51,394 nt of DNA from 2-01-FULL-49-17 sp964553025 (GCA_964553025.1 CAZKJF010000011.1:1-51394), one strand, 5' to 3'. Counted from the stretch's first letter, positions 30,987 through 39,888 are shown. The notes: a model not told the origin generated them from the letters alone. Translations and numbers: made by a program.

Positions 30987-32726
30987 TTACTGCGTAATAT
31001 GCCAGACGAATATCGAGTGGCCGATCACCGTCGTTGGCGGATAGGCCTCAAGCCACGCATAGTGCCGATTCTGGTCATGGAGCGATTGATCGTAGAATGT
31101 TGCCGAGATTGCAATCCAGCCGCCACCGGGGTTATCGCGGAGGAACTGGGCCGCGCTCACGTACTGGCCGCCGGTGATCCAGACAAAGGGATCGCCGATA
31201 TAATACGCCTGATCCGCCCATCCGAAGTAATCCAAACTTATTTTTTGAATGTTATTTTCCTTCACGTAATCTGCCAGGCGCCAGAGATCCTGGCCCCAAT
31301 CGAGATTGGAATCGGCGACATACCGATAGCCGCCTGCCGGCCCGCCGGCAAATTCGTTGAAGTAGGAAAGGTAATACGGATAGATGGCGATAAACTCAAC
31401 GAGATACCACGCCAACAGGCCGAAGCCAAGCCAGCGGATCAATTTCTTGCGGCCGAGGTGTTCATAGAAGGAAATAGCTTGGCCGGCAGTCAGGATAAAC
31501 AGGAAACCGTAAATGGGCATAAGATGGCGGATGCCGATGTCGACTTTTGCGGTCAAGCTGAAGGCACCATAGATGGCAATCCAGATCACCATAGCGACTT
31601 GGGGGAAATATTTAGCCAAGAATGCGCGGAGCGTGCTGCGGCGCATCATAAAGAGGGTACCGATGAGCGCAAATAGAATTAGGATTAAAAACGGCAGCGG
31701 CTCCTTGAGGGCGAACACGACGGGGAAATAAGCGACCGAGCCGTCATTGTCCAGCTTGCCGAGGAAATACACGAGATTGCCGCCTTCGTTGCGCTGGAAG
31801 ACCATTAAGAGGCCAAGCGCGTATTGGGCGATCGGTCGGATTACCGGCTTGTCCGAGGCCCACAGCACCAGATCGGCGGCGGGCTTGAGCTGGTAATTGT
31901 CGAGAATAATCGTCGCATCGGCTTTCTGGTCGGCCGGCGAATAATTCAGGAGGTGAAGCTGATACACGGGGCCGACGATGATCACGAAGCCCATAATGAT
32001 CGCGACAATGGTTTTGCCGGCGTCTTTGAGTATCACCGAAAAGCGGCGATGATGCGCAAAACTGAACACAAGCGTGATCAGGACGAAATACGGCAGCAGC
32101 AAAAAGGTGGAAAATTTGGTAATGAGAGAAACGCCGATCGTTGCCGCCGCGACCCAGAAATTCGTTACGGACGGCTTTTCGAGGAAATTAATCATGCCAA
32201 GCGCGCCGAATAGGACGCCGAACAGCGCGGCCATGTCCGTGGTGACTAACCGGCTGTGAGCGACGATCGTCGGCGAAAATGCGAACAAAAATATTGCCAA
32301 GAGAGCTGTTTTGTCGCCGTAGAGTTTACGCGTCCAGAAAAAGATTATCAGGCCGCAGAAAATAAAGAACAGAAGCATCGGCAATTTGGCGGCATGGACG
32401 AGGGTAACGGCATTGTTGCCGGAGGTGAAGATCAGATCGCGTCCCAAATCCCATTGGCCGTGCACGTCGCTACCGTAATTGATTTGATGCGAACGATAAA
32501 GCGCGGACTGGTTCAGATGCAGCGGTAAGAGAGCCAAACCGGCGAGGTCTTTGGCCAGCGGCGGATGTTCGGGATTGTATTTGTACGCGTGTTCGGTGAC
32601 GTATGAATAGCCGGCGCCGATATGGGGGATTTCGTCCACGACCGGCGAGTCATGCCAGACACTTGCAATCGCGACGATCGTCGCGATTGCAAGTGTCGCC
32701 ACAGCAAGGAGGGTGTATTTTTTCAT
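30987..32726 (-). CDS. GT39/PMT-family membrane glycosyltransferase
   Basis: A 579-residue polytopic protein, probably an extracytoplasmic mannosyl- or arabinosyl-type transferase using a polyprenyl-phosphate sugar. The first periplasmic loop has the acidic motif SPVVDEIPHIGAGYSY and NPEHPPLAKDLAGL, characteristic of PMT_2/ArnT-like enzymes, and about 11 helices follow. The C-terminal periplasmic domain contains VADSNLDWGQDLWRLADYV, seen in related bacterial proteins. It lies 5 nt downstream of a second GT39 gene in the same operon. Confidence 0.85.
   Translation of the reverse strand: MKKYTLLAVATLAIATIVAIASVWHDSPVVDEIPHIGAGYSYVTEHAYKYNPEHPPLAKDLAGLALLPLHLNQSALYRSHQINYGSDVHGQWDLGRDLIFTSGNNAVTLVHAAKLPMLLFFIFCGLIIFFWTRKLYGDKTALLAIFLFAFSPTIVAHSRLVTTDMAALFGVLFGALGMINFLEKPSVTNFWVAAATIGVSLITKFSTFLLLPYFVLITLVFSFAHHRRFSVILKDAGKTIVAIIMGFVIIVGPVYQLHLLNYSPADQKADATIILDNYQLKPAADLVLWASDKPVIRPIAQYALGLLMVFQRNEGGNLVYFLGKLDNDGSVAYFPVVFALKEPLPFLILILFALIGTLFMMRRSTLRAFLAKYFPQVAMVIWIAIYGAFSLTAKVDIGIRHLMPIYGFLFILTAGQAISFYEHLGRKKLIRWLGFGLLAWYLVEFIAIYPYYLSYFNEFAGGPAGGYRYVADSNLDWGQDLWRLADYVKENNIQKISLDYFGWADQAYYIGDPFVWITGGQYVSAAQFLRDNPGGGWIAISATFYDQSLHDQNRHYAWLEAYPPTTVIGHSIFVWHITQ
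32658..32697. repeat. 40-bp perfect palindrome inside a coding sequence
   Basis: Arms 32658-32677 and 32678-32697 are exact reverse complements without spacer. It encodes the first membrane helix (LAIATIVAIAS) of the GT39 protein in frame. Confidence 0.95.
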
Positions 32727-32731
32727 GATGA

Positions 32732-34252
32732 TTAGCGGAGATAAAATATTTTACTGCCCGACGGGAAGTGGAATCCTCGGGCTTGATCGGCAGTCAGGTA
32801 ATGGATATTGCGGGCTTCCTGGGTTTCCGGCGTCGCGCTGTTCGTCAGGAACATGACGGTTTCCGCCGGCACCGGCAGGCCGAGGGCGATCACGCCCTCG
32901 GCCTCAATAATCACATATTTGGCCGCGCCTGCAGGCAGTTGGTTGATTTCACCGGCTATGGCCGTATAGTCCGCATTGAATGCCTGGGCGGTCAGCGGAT
33001 CTTTGGCCCACGTGTTGAAATAGCGAGTGTATTCGTATACCGCGAAGGAGAATAGCAGGATAACCAGCGCCCAGATCGCGGCCGGGCTGACGGTGTGCTC
33101 TTGCTGGTAGGGGTGATCGGGATGGTACGCGTCATACCAATTCCCGATGGCCCGAAATACCCACCACAAGCCGCGGCCGACAAAGATAATGGCCACCGGA
33201 ATAACGCCGATCGTCCGCAATGCGTGCGGAGCTTGAATCGAAAGGAATCCTGGCAGCAGCATTACGAAAAACCAGGAGAATAGCAGAGTGTGAACCGGCG
33301 AGAAAGCGCCGTGTTTGCGCGAGAGCCAATGCCCCAGTTCTTTAAAGAATCCGATAATAAACAATATTCCGAGCGGCCAGCCGAGCATCGGCGCGCCGGC
33401 GATATTATGGCGCTGGTTGCCGTCGCCGGCAAAACTGAACATGCCGAGCGTATGAATGACGCTGTCCCACAAGGCCTTAATCGGTTCGGCCTGGCCGAAC
33501 ACGGAGAGATAGGGCTGGGGCGTAATCTGGTCGGGATGCCATAGCACGAATATGCCCATCGGCAGCGCGACGAAGAATGCCGTAATCATCAGCAGGCAGA
33601 AGCCGCGGATTAATTGCATTCGGGCGTGGGTGTAATTTTCGTGGCTGAAGGTGCGTTTGACGTACCACCAGTAGTTCATGAAGACAATGATCGTGATGAG
33701 CGGCGCAACGCGGTAGGCGGTGTAGGTATAGAATCCGAGCCCAGTCAAGAGACCGGCGAGGAAATAAGGGAACCAGCGGCCGGTTTTGAGGCCTCGCCAG
33801 AGAAAATAGTACAGATAGACAAGAATCAGCGGTACCATGATGGCCCGAAAGCCGATGCGGGAGAAATTTACGTGCCAGAAGGAGATTGCCAGTAAAAAGG
33901 CGCAGAGCGCAGCGATGCGCCGTTCGAATAATTCGCGAACGAGAAGATATAGTCCCAGCACCGTCAAGACTCCAATTACGGCGGAAACGCCGCGCAAAGC
34001 CCAGGGATGGATGCCGAATAATTTGATTGAAAATGCCTGAAGATTGATGAATAATCCTTCGCGGCCGTTGTTTTCAGTGTAGAAAATCTTGTAATCGCCG
34101 GTCGCGTTGGCGATCAAAGCGTTGCTGCCGTTCATGGCTTCGTCGGGATACAGCCCGGGCGGCGTCTGGTCAAGATGGTAGAATCGGAAAAATGCGGCGA
34201 CCGACAGGATCAGAACAACGACCAGGATCTCCAGACGAGAAGGTTTTGTCAT
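32732..34252 (-). CDS. GT39/ArnT-like membrane glycosyltransferase
   Basis: A 506-residue protein with about 11-12 membrane helices. After the first helix comes FRFYHLDQTPPGLYPDEAM, the acidic P-x-D-E-A motif of the PMT_2 family, and NNGREGLFINLQAF corresponds to the second conserved loop. It is first in a two-gene operon with the other GT39 protein. ATG 34252 lies 6 nt after a TATGAT box. The acceptor could be a protein, lipid or glycan; the Pro/Thr/Ser-rich secreted proteins of this window are conceivable substrates (inference only). Confidence 0.85.
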   Translation of the reverse strand: MTKPSRLEILVVVLILSVAAFFRFYHLDQTPPGLYPDEAMNGSNALIANATGDYKIFYTENNGREGLFINLQAFSIKLFGIHPWALRGVSAVIGVLTVLGLYLLVRELFERRIAALCAFLLAISFWHVNFSRIGFRAIMVPLILVYLYYFLWRGLKTGRWFPYFLAGLLTGLGFYTYTAYRVAPLITIIVFMNYWWYVKRTFSHENYTHARMQLIRGFCLLMITAFFVALPMGIFVLWHPDQITPQPYLSVFGQAEPIKALWDSVIHTLGMFSFAGDGNQRHNIAGAPMLGWPLGILFIIGFFKELGHWLSRKHGAFSPVHTLLFSWFFVMLLPGFLSIQAPHALRTIGVIPVAIIFVGRGLWWVFRAIGNWYDAYHPDHPYQQEHTVSPAAIWALVILLFSFAVYEYTRYFNTWAKDPLTAQAFNADYTAIAGEINQLPAGAAKYVIIEAEGVIALGLPVPAETVMFLTNSATPETQEARNIHYLTADQARGFHFPSGSKIFYLR

Positions 34253-34258
34253 AGTGGT

Positions 34259-34264
34259 ATCATA
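34259..34264 (-). promoter_or_regulatory. -10 element of the glycosyltransferase operon
   Basis: TATGAT on the minus strand (TGA-TATGAT), 6 nt before ATG 34252. Confidence 0.6.
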
Positions 34265-34312
34265 TCAAAAATCAGCCGACGGCGATGTGCATATCTTTTG
34301 GCTTATGTTTGG

Positions 34313-34318
34313 TATCAT
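34313..34318 (+). promoter_or_regulatory. Extended -10 promoter of the 34325 gene
   Basis: TGG-TATCAT, 6 nt before ATG 34325. It is divergent from the glycosyltransferase promoter 50 bp away. Confidence 0.6.
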
Positions 34319-34324
34319 GGAAGC

Positions 34325-34684
34325 ATGGAAACACTCTCTCCGCAGGAGCAGATCGGCCGCATCGAGCAGGAATATCAGCGGGAAGCCGCCGTGCCGGGCC
34401 ATGAGGCCATGTCTCGCGTCGTCGAGGGCCATATCCAAGAGCAGATTCCCGAATTTAAAGCGGCGGCCCACGCGCCGCGGACGATGACCGAGTCTCTGCC
34501 GCCGGAGGCGGCAGAGACGGTACAGGGCTGGATCAACACGGTGTTTTCTCACGGCTTGTCGGAGGCGATCAAGGCCGCTAAGCAATCAGGCGATATGGCT
34601 TTGATTGACGCTTTTCATGGCGCGTTGTCGGGTCAGCTCTATAATTCGCTCGTCGAGCGGGGCAAAGTCGAACCGATTTCCTAG
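34325..34684 (+). CDS. Small soluble helical protein preceding a HerA/VirD4-like ATPase
   Basis: A 119-residue, mostly helical, acidic protein (TLSPQEQIGRIEQEYQREAA) with no membrane segment. I recognise no family. Its stop overlaps the GTG of the ATPase gene (TAGTG), so the pair is translationally coupled and probably works together. The start is chosen by the TATCAT box 6 nt upstream; the longer frame crosses the promoter region. Confidence 0.65.
   Translation: METLSPQEQIGRIEQEYQREAAVPGHEAMSRVVEGHIQEQIPEFKAAAHAPRTMTESLPPEAAETVQGWINTVFSHGLSEAIKAAKQSGDMALIDAFHGALSGQLYNSLVERGKVEPIS
34492..34518. repeat. Intragenic palindrome, 12-bp arms
   Basis: GTCTCTGCCGCC and its exact reverse complement around GGA. 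Confidence 0.85.
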
Positions 34685-37044
34685 TGTCCATATTTCTCTT
34701 CTCTATCCTTGGGTTCGTGGCGCTGGCCTTGGTCGTGGCCGTGTTGGTCGCGCTCAACTCGCTTCGGACGAAGGGCACCATCGCTCGGTCTTTAAGCATG
34801 ACGCTGTTGTCGGTTACCCTCCCGCGCCCGCTTGCGGGCGCGGGAGGTACTGCCAAGCCTGAGAAAGACCTCGTCGCGGTGATGGAGCAGCTCTACAGTT
34901 CATTCAGTGATCTTCACGCCGGCGGCTGGAACAAATTCATCTATGGCGAACCGTATCTGGCCTTCGAGATCGCCGTCAAAAACGTCGGCCAGGACATCCA
35001 TTTTTTCGCTTCGGTCCCGCGCACCTATCGAGCGGTGTTTGAAAAGCAGGTTCACGGCTTTTTCCCCGATGCCGAGATCGAACCCGTTTCCGATTACAAT
35101 ATTTTCCACCCTCACGGCGCGGCAACTGCGGCCTACCTGACCCTCAAAGAAAATCCGATCTTGCCCCTCAAAACATATCTGAATATGCCTTCGGACCCGC
35201 TCGGTGAGATTTTAACGAGCTTATCCAAGATCGAACATCAGGGCGAGGGCGCGGCAATCCAGATACTAATCCGGCCGTCGCATCACGAGCATCATCGGAA
35301 GTTTGCTCACACCGTCGTTCAGGAAATGCAGCGTGGCCATCAGCTGAAAGACGCGCTGTCCCGCGCTCACAAGCCGCCCAAAGAACAAGCGCCCGATCCG
35401 GCCAGTCCCCAGCCGCCGAAAGTCGTTACTGCGTTTGAAGAAGAAATCATGAAAGCCGTCCAGGCCAAGGGCTCCAAGCCCTTGTTCGACGTCTGCACGC
35501 GTCTGGTCGTCTCGGCCGACGACCAGACGCGTGCCCAGCAAATCCTCAACGAACTGGCGGGTTCGTTTGTCCAATTTTCCACGCCCCAGATGAATTCTTT
35601 CAATATTACGCTTGCCAAAGGCGCGGCGCTCAAAAACCTGCTGTTTAACTTCTCGTTCCGGTTATTCGATCGCGGCCAATCGATGCTCTTGTCCTCGGAA
35701 GAACTGGCCAGCATCTATCATTTTCCCGTCGCCGCTTCCGCGCCGCGCGTCAAATTCCTGAAATCCAAACCCGCCCAGCCGCCGCTCAATCTGCCACAAC
35801 AGGGGATCAGCGTCGGTGCTAATATTTTCCGCGGCGCCGAGACCGCGATCCGTCTTGACCGCTCCGACCGTCGCCGGCATTTGTATCTGTTGGGCCAGAC
35901 TGGCACCGGCAAAACGACGTTGATGAAAAACATGATGGTCCAGGACATTGCCGCCGGCGACGGCGTTTGCTTCATCGACCCGCACGGCACTGGCGTCGAG
36001 GAGATTCTCGAATTGATCCCGCCCGAACGCGCCGCCGACGTGATTGTCTTTGACCCCGCCGATATCCAATATCCGCTCGGCCTCAATATGCTTGAGTTCG
36101 ATCCGCGCTTCCCCGAGCAGAAAACCTTCATCGTCAACGAACTCTTGTCCATTTTCCAGAAATTGTTTTTGGCCGAGACCATGGGGCCGATGTTCGATCA
36201 GTATTTCCGCAACGCGGTGCTCCTGCTCCTGGATGACGCGGCCCACGAAATGCCGACGCTGGTGAATATCCCGCGCGTGCTAACCGATGAGAAATACCGC
36301 CGCGAAAAACTCACTCGCGAAACCAATCCCATCGTTAAGCATTTCTGGGAACAGGAAGCCGAGAAAGCCGGCGGGGAAGCGGCCTTGGCTAACATGGCGC
36401 CGTATATCACCTCCAAGATCAACGGCTTCATCGCCAACGAATATCTCCGGCCGATATTGTCCCAGCCGCATAGTTCGCTTAATTTCCGCGAGATCATGGA
36501 TCAGCGCAAGATTCTGCTGGTTAACTTATCCAAGGGCCGGATCGGCGATATCAACGCCAATCTCTTGGGTATGCTGATCGTCGGAAAGCTCTTGATGACT
36601 GCGTTGTCCCGCGTTGACGCTCCCGAAGACAGCCGCCCGGATTTCTATCTCTATATCGATGAATTTCAGAACTTCACGACCGATTCGATCGCTACGATCC
36701 TAGCCGAAGCCCGCAAATACCGTTTGAATCTTGTCATCGCTCACCAATACGTCAAACAGCTTGCCGACAAGATTCGCGACGCGGTGTTCGGCAATATCGG
36801 TTCGATGATCGTTTTCCGCGTCGGCGCTGATGACGCCGAATACCTCAAAAACCACTTCGATCCGATCTTCACGCCCCAGGACCTTATGAACATCGATAAT
36901 TTCAACGCATATGCTAAGCTATTAATACACAACCAAACGGCTTCGCCGTTCAATATCCGGATTAATCAGCCGCCAACGGGCGATCCTCAGATGGCCGAAC
37001 ATCTGAAGGACTTGTCCCGTCAGCGCTACGGACGCGCATCATGA
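34684..37044 (+). CDS. HerA/VirD4-like membrane-anchored DNA-translocase ATPase
   Basis: A 786-residue protein starting at GTG 34684. An N-terminal membrane helix (IFLFSILGFVALALVVAVLV) is followed by about 340 residues of an unrecognised domain. A RecA-like ATPase comes next, with Walker A GQTGTGKTTLMKN near residue 405 and Walker B DFYLYIDEFQNF near residue 660, plus the arginine-containing LAEARKYRLNLVIAHQY segment typical of TrwB/TraD/HerA proteins. Such proteins are widespread as isolated genes in CPR-type genomes. No other type IV secretion gene is nearby, so a role in conjugation is not supported; DNA import, DNA segregation or pilus-type export are options. Confidence 0.82.
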   Translation: MSIFLFSILGFVALALVVAVLVALNSLRTKGTIARSLSMTLLSVTLPRPLAGAGGTAKPEKDLVAVMEQLYSSFSDLHAGGWNKFIYGEPYLAFEIAVKNVGQDIHFFASVPRTYRAVFEKQVHGFFPDAEIEPVSDYNIFHPHGAATAAYLTLKENPILPLKTYLNMPSDPLGEILTSLSKIEHQGEGAAIQILIRPSHHEHHRKFAHTVVQEMQRGHQLKDALSRAHKPPKEQAPDPASPQPPKVVTAFEEEIMKAVQAKGSKPLFDVCTRLVVSADDQTRAQQILNELAGSFVQFSTPQMNSFNITLAKGAALKNLLFNFSFRLFDRGQSMLLSSEELASIYHFPVAASAPRVKFLKSKPAQPPLNLPQQGISVGANIFRGAETAIRLDRSDRRRHLYLLGQTGTGKTTLMKNMMVQDIAAGDGVCFIDPHGTGVEEILELIPPERAADVIVFDPADIQYPLGLNMLEFDPRFPEQKTFIVNELLSIFQKLFLAETMGPMFDQYFRNAVLLLLDDAAHEMPTLVNIPRVLTDEKYRREKLTRETNPIVKHFWEQEAEKAGGEAALANMAPYITSKINGFIANEYLRPILSQPHSSLNFREIMDQRKILLVNLSKGRIGDINANLLGMLIVGKLLMTALSRVDAPEDSRPDFYLYIDEFQNFTTDSIATILAEARKYRLNLVIAHQYVKQLADKIRDAVFGNIGSMIVFRVGADDAEYLKNHFDPIFTPQDLMNIDNFNAYAKLLIHNQTASPFNIRINQPPTGDPQMAEHLKDLSRQRYGRAS
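34818..34847. repeat. Intragenic palindrome, 13-bp arms
   Basis: CCTCCCGCGCCCG and its exact reverse complement around CTTG, encoding LPRPLAGAGG just after the membrane helix. Confidence 0.88.
35495..35534. repeat. Intragenic palindrome, 17-bp arms
   Basis: Arms 35495-35511 and 35518-35534 are exact reverse complements around TCGGCC, in frame in the ATPase gene (CTRLVVSADDQTRAQ). Confidence 0.9.
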
Positions 37045-37649
37045 GATTCACGCTTAAGGATTTTTCGTTCTCGCTCATCACGGGACTGATCACGGGATTC
37101 ATCGGCTGGCGGGTATTTGAATTCCTCAAAATTCCGCACCTGTTTGATATTCCCTGGATTGCACTAATCGTAGTCGTGCCGGTGCTCTGGATGTTCGGCG
37201 TCATGCTCGGCTATTTTCTGGCCCGCTGGATGCCGTTCTTCGCCCAGTTCGGGAAATTCGCGGCTATCGGCTTTACCAACGCGGCGGTCGACTTTGGCGT
37301 CCTAAACCTGCTCATCAGTCTTACCGGCACTTCGTCCGGCGCCACCTACACGCTATTCAAAGCCACTTCTTTCCTCTGCGCCATCATTCCCAGCTATGTG
37401 TGGAATAAATATTGGGCATTTAATTCAGCCAACAGCCGTGGCGGCGGATTCGAGTTCACGAAATTCATCAGCGTCGGCCTTATTTCGATTTTTGTGAATG
37501 ATGGCGTGGCCTCGGCAGTCGTTAATTATGTTCATCCGATCTTGAATTTGAATCCGCATCAGTGGGCCAACTTCGGTGCCGTCATCGGCTCGGCTACTGC
37601 GCTCATCTTTAGTTTTGTCGGCTTTAAGTTTGCCGTCTTCAAGAAATAG
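37041..37649 (+). CDS. GtrA-family membrane protein with N-terminal extension
   Basis: A 202-residue protein. The C-terminal 130 residues form a GtrA domain, four helices with FGKFAAIGFTNAAVDFGVLN and SYVWNKYWAFNS (the conserved N-x-x-W-x-F motif). The family helps move undecaprenyl-phosphate-linked sugars across the membrane. About 65 extra N-terminal residues add two helices. Its ATG overlaps the ATPase stop (ATGA). Function may connect to the GT39 enzymes. Confidence 0.85.
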   Translation: MRFTLKDFSFSLITGLITGFIGWRVFEFLKIPHLFDIPWIALIVVVPVLWMFGVMLGYFLARWMPFFAQFGKFAAIGFTNAAVDFGVLNLLISLTGTSSGATYTLFKATSFLCAIIPSYVWNKYWAFNSANSRGGGFEFTKFISVGLISIFVNDGVASAVVNYVHPILNLNPHQWANFGAVIGSATALIFSFVGFKFAVFKK

Positions 37650-37654
37650 GGATT

Positions 37655-37687
37655 TTGAAAAGGCCCGGCGAAGCCGGGCCTTTTCAA
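37655..37687 (+). terminator. Terminator after the GtrA gene
   Basis: A perfect 15-bp stem TTGAAAAGGCCCGGC / GCCGGGCCTTTTCAA around GAA. Confidence 0.92.
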
Positions 37688-37700
37688 TTCCAAAAAAACC

Positions 37701-37706
37701 TATACA
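37701..37706 (+). promoter_or_regulatory. -10 element of dnaX
   Basis: TATACA, 8 nt before ATG 37715. Confidence 0.5.
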
Positions 37707-37714
37707 CTGACTGT

Positions 37715-38785
37715 ATGTTGTACCGCACCTATCGGCCCAAAGGATTCTCCGAGGTTGTCGGCCAGGAGCACATCGTCCGCACGCTCCAAGGCGCTCTAGA
37801 AACGGGCCGGATCGGCCACGCATATTTGTTCGCCGGGCCGCGCGGTACCGGCAAGACTACGCTCGCCCGCATTTACGCCAAGGCTTTGAACTGCGCCAAA
37901 TTCGGTGCGGCCGGCGCCGTCGTGCCGTGCAACGAATGTCCGGCCTGCCTGGCCGTTAACGAGAACCGCTCGCTGGATCTCCTCGAAATCGATGCCGCGT
38001 CTAATCGCGGCATCGATGAGATCCGCAATCTCAAAGAATCGGCCGCCACCGCCGCCTCCGGCGGCGGATACAAAGTATTTCTCATTGACGAAGTCCACAT
38101 GCTCACCAAGGACGCGTTCAACGCGCTCCTGAAGGTCCTAGAAGAACCGCCGAGCCACGTGGTATTCATTCTCGCCACGACCGAACCGCACAAGATTCTG
38201 CCGACTGTGCTGTCGCGCGTCCAACGCTTTGATTTCAAGCGCCTGACCCCCGGCGAGATTGTCTCTAAGCTCAAAACCGTAGCCGACTCCGAGCGCATCC
38301 AAATCTCCGCCGACGGCCTCGCGGCGATCGCCGCTTCGGCCGACGGCGCTCTGCGCGACGCCGAAGTCTCCCTGACCAAAATCCGCACGATTATTCCTTC
38401 CGGCCCGATCAGCCTTGAGCAGGTCAACCAAGCCCTTGGCCTCATTCCGCACGCGTATCATCCTGAATTTCTCCATTTGCTGCTAGAGAATGACAAGCCC
38501 GCCGCCGTGGCTTTTTTGCACAAAATTCACGATGCCGGCATTGATACCGATCACTTCGCCAAAGAATTTCTCGCGTACGCGCGGCTGGTTTTGATTGCCA
38601 GCGTCAGCCCGCAGACGGTTGCCGCCGTTGGGGGCCAGAGCGTTCTGGATGAGCTGGCCCGATTCACTTCGGTTGATCAGCAAAAAATCATCGCTATTAT
38701 CCGTTCGTTCACGGCCGCCCGCAGCCAGATCAAATCCTCGCCGATTCCGCAATTGCCGCTGGAGCTTGCGGTCCTCCAGTTATAA
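37715..38785 (+). CDS. dnaX: DNA polymerase III gamma-type subunit
   Basis: A 356-residue clamp-loader ATPase: MLYRTYRPKGFSEVVGQEHI start, Walker A GPRGTGKTTLA, a four-Cys zinc module (CAKFGAAGAVVPCNECPAC), Walker B VFLIDEVHML and the SRC-like SRVQRFDF. Length corresponds to domains I-III only, so there is no tau-specific extension that would bind DnaB and the polymerase. No slippery heptamer is needed for this product. Partner holB is at 16266. Confidence 0.96.
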   Translation: MLYRTYRPKGFSEVVGQEHIVRTLQGALETGRIGHAYLFAGPRGTGKTTLARIYAKALNCAKFGAAGAVVPCNECPACLAVNENRSLDLLEIDAASNRGIDEIRNLKESAATAASGGGYKVFLIDEVHMLTKDAFNALLKVLEEPPSHVVFILATTEPHKILPTVLSRVQRFDFKRLTPGEIVSKLKTVADSERIQISADGLAAIAASADGALRDAEVSLTKIRTIIPSGPISLEQVNQALGLIPHAYHPEFLHLLLENDKPAAVAFLHKIHDAGIDTDHFAKEFLAYARLVLIASVSPQTVAAVGGQSVLDELARFTSVDQQKIIAIIRSFTAARSQIKSSPIPQLPLELAVLQL

Positions 38786-38819
38786 CAAAAAAAGAGAAAG
38801 AAAAAATTGAAAGCATGAA

Positions 38820-38846
38820 ATAACCCGGCGCTTCGCGCCGGGTTAT
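38820..38846. terminator. Bidirectional terminator between dnaX and a convergent gene
   Basis: A perfect 12-bp stem ATAACCCGGCGC / GCGCCGGGTTAT around TTC. The right end overlaps the stop codon of the minus-strand gene. Confidence 0.88.
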
Positions 38847-39136
38847 AGTTTTTCCGCTATCATCTGAAACCCCGTCCAAGCCAGGGAAAAGATAACGAAG
38901 AGGAAGAGAAGGAGTCCGGTTTTGAACAGGAAATCGGAGATGAAACAGCGGGCGTATTCAAGCCGATAATGCTGGGTTCGCGGCTGGCGATCCATGAGAT
39001 AGCTCAACCAGACGCACAGCGCCAGCAAAATGATCATTTCCATCTGCGTCACGAAATTTGCCAAGAGGGCCAGAAAAATCAATGCGGCGTAGCCCGCGTG
39101 CCGGGCAGCCGAGACTTCCATCGTCGGAGTGCTCAT
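38843..39136 (-). CDS. Small two-helix membrane protein, unknown
   Basis: A 97-residue protein with a short polar N terminus, helix 1 (AALIFLALLANFVTQMEMIILLAL, possibly two passes), a basic loop (DRQPRTQHYRLEYAR) and helix 2 (TGLLLFLFVIFSLAWTGF). No family recognised. An extended -10 (TGC-TATCGT, 39163-39155 on the minus strand) lies 18 nt upstream of the ATG, and the gene ends in a shared terminator. Confidence 0.6.
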   Translation of the reverse strand: MSTPTMEVSAARHAGYAALIFLALLANFVTQMEMIILLALCVWLSYLMDRQPRTQHYRLEYARCFISDFLFKTGLLLFLFVIFSLAWTGFQMIAEKL

Positions 39137-39211
39137 TGCAAAGACCTGTTGTCCACGATAGCATGTCCCGGTTCACTGTCAACATTCTCTTGTTAATTTT
39201 CAAATTTGGGG

Positions 39212-39217
39212 TATACT
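39212..39217 (+). promoter_or_regulatory. -10 element of the 39234 gene
   Basis: TATACT at 39212-39217. An ATG at 39219 would lie before the predicted transcription start, so ATG 39234 (16 nt away) is preferred. Confidence 0.6.
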
Positions 39218-39233
39218 AATGCGAGGTTTTGCA

Positions 39234-39848
39234 ATGAAACGCATCCTGAAGTTCTTTCGATCTCGGGTATTATATCCTGTTTTGAACCTTGTAATCTTCG
39301 AGACCGGCTGGTGGGGCTATCTGTATCTCGCGCGAAATCGCCACTTAGAGCAAATCTATCGGGACATCGTTCGCCGCGCGGCCGCGGCCGGCTTCCAATT
39401 CCGCGTGCCGCATATTCGGGTCGTTGATCCTCGATTCTGGGATATTGCCGACGGTCTGGCTGCCCGGCCTGACGCTGTCAAATATGTCCGCTTTGAACGG
39501 CGTCGGGGCGCTCCCTGCCTTCTGTCCGAAGTAATCATCGTGGAAGCGTCTGCCGTATCCCAGCTAACTCATGATTTCTTGGGCGCTAAGATCGCTCTGG
39601 CCCATGTCTTGGGTACGGCCCTGATGGCCCAGCGGCTGGAAGTGCCGCCCCAGTCATTTTTGCGCTTTCAGATCGATGCTCACGGCCCGGATTTTCCGAA
39701 TTATTTCGCGGCCCTTCTGTTCATGGAGTTCTTCCTGGCCTGCCTCAAAGAAACTGCCCTCAAAGTATCTTCCGCCAGCACGACCGAAATCCGTATCCAA
39801 GGATACCCGCTCCTGCCCGACCACTCCAATCCCAAAGGCGTTGAATAA
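39234..39848 (+). CDS. Protein of unknown function
   Basis: A 204-residue protein. The N terminus (MKRILKFFRSRVLYPVLNLV) is basic and then hydrophobic, suggesting membrane association. The remainder is alpha/beta with a FRVPHIRVVDPRFWDIADGL segment and LTHDFLGAKIALAHVLG. I recognise no family. The start is moved 15 nt downstream of the first in-frame ATG because of the promoter position. Its stop lies inside the following hairpin. Confidence 0.6.
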   Translation: MKRILKFFRSRVLYPVLNLVIFETGWWGYLYLARNRHLEQIYRDIVRRAAAAGFQFRVPHIRVVDPRFWDIADGLAARPDAVKYVRFERRRGAPCLLSEVIIVEASAVSQLTHDFLGAKIALAHVLGTALMAQRLEVPPQSFLRFQIDAHGPDFPNYFAALLFMEFFLACLKETALKVSSASTTEIRIQGYPLLPDHSNPKGVE

Positions 39849-39858
39849 ACGCCTTTTT
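39834..39858 (+). terminator. Terminator overlapping the stop codon
   Basis: AAAGGCGTT (39834-39842) pairs with AACGCCTTT (39848-39856), loop GAATA. The TAA stop is in the loop and first pair, and T residues continue after the stem. Confidence 0.85.
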
Positions 39859-39861
39859 CGT

Positions 39862-39867
39862 TATATT
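39862..39867 (+). promoter_or_regulatory. -10 element of the tRNA-Gln gene
   Basis: TATATT, 21 nt before the mature tRNA 5' end. Confidence 0.5.
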
Positions 39868-39888
39868 ATGGGCCCTAGAGAGCATCTT

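Noticed and set aside
34684..37044. Conjugative element or integrated plasmid, because of the VirD4-like ATPase
   Set aside because: No relaxase, VirB-type channel genes, integrase or attachment repeats are found around it.
39219..39233. ATG 39219 as start of the unknown gene
   Set aside because: It is one base after the TATACT box and so upstream of any plausible transcription start; ATG 39234 fits.
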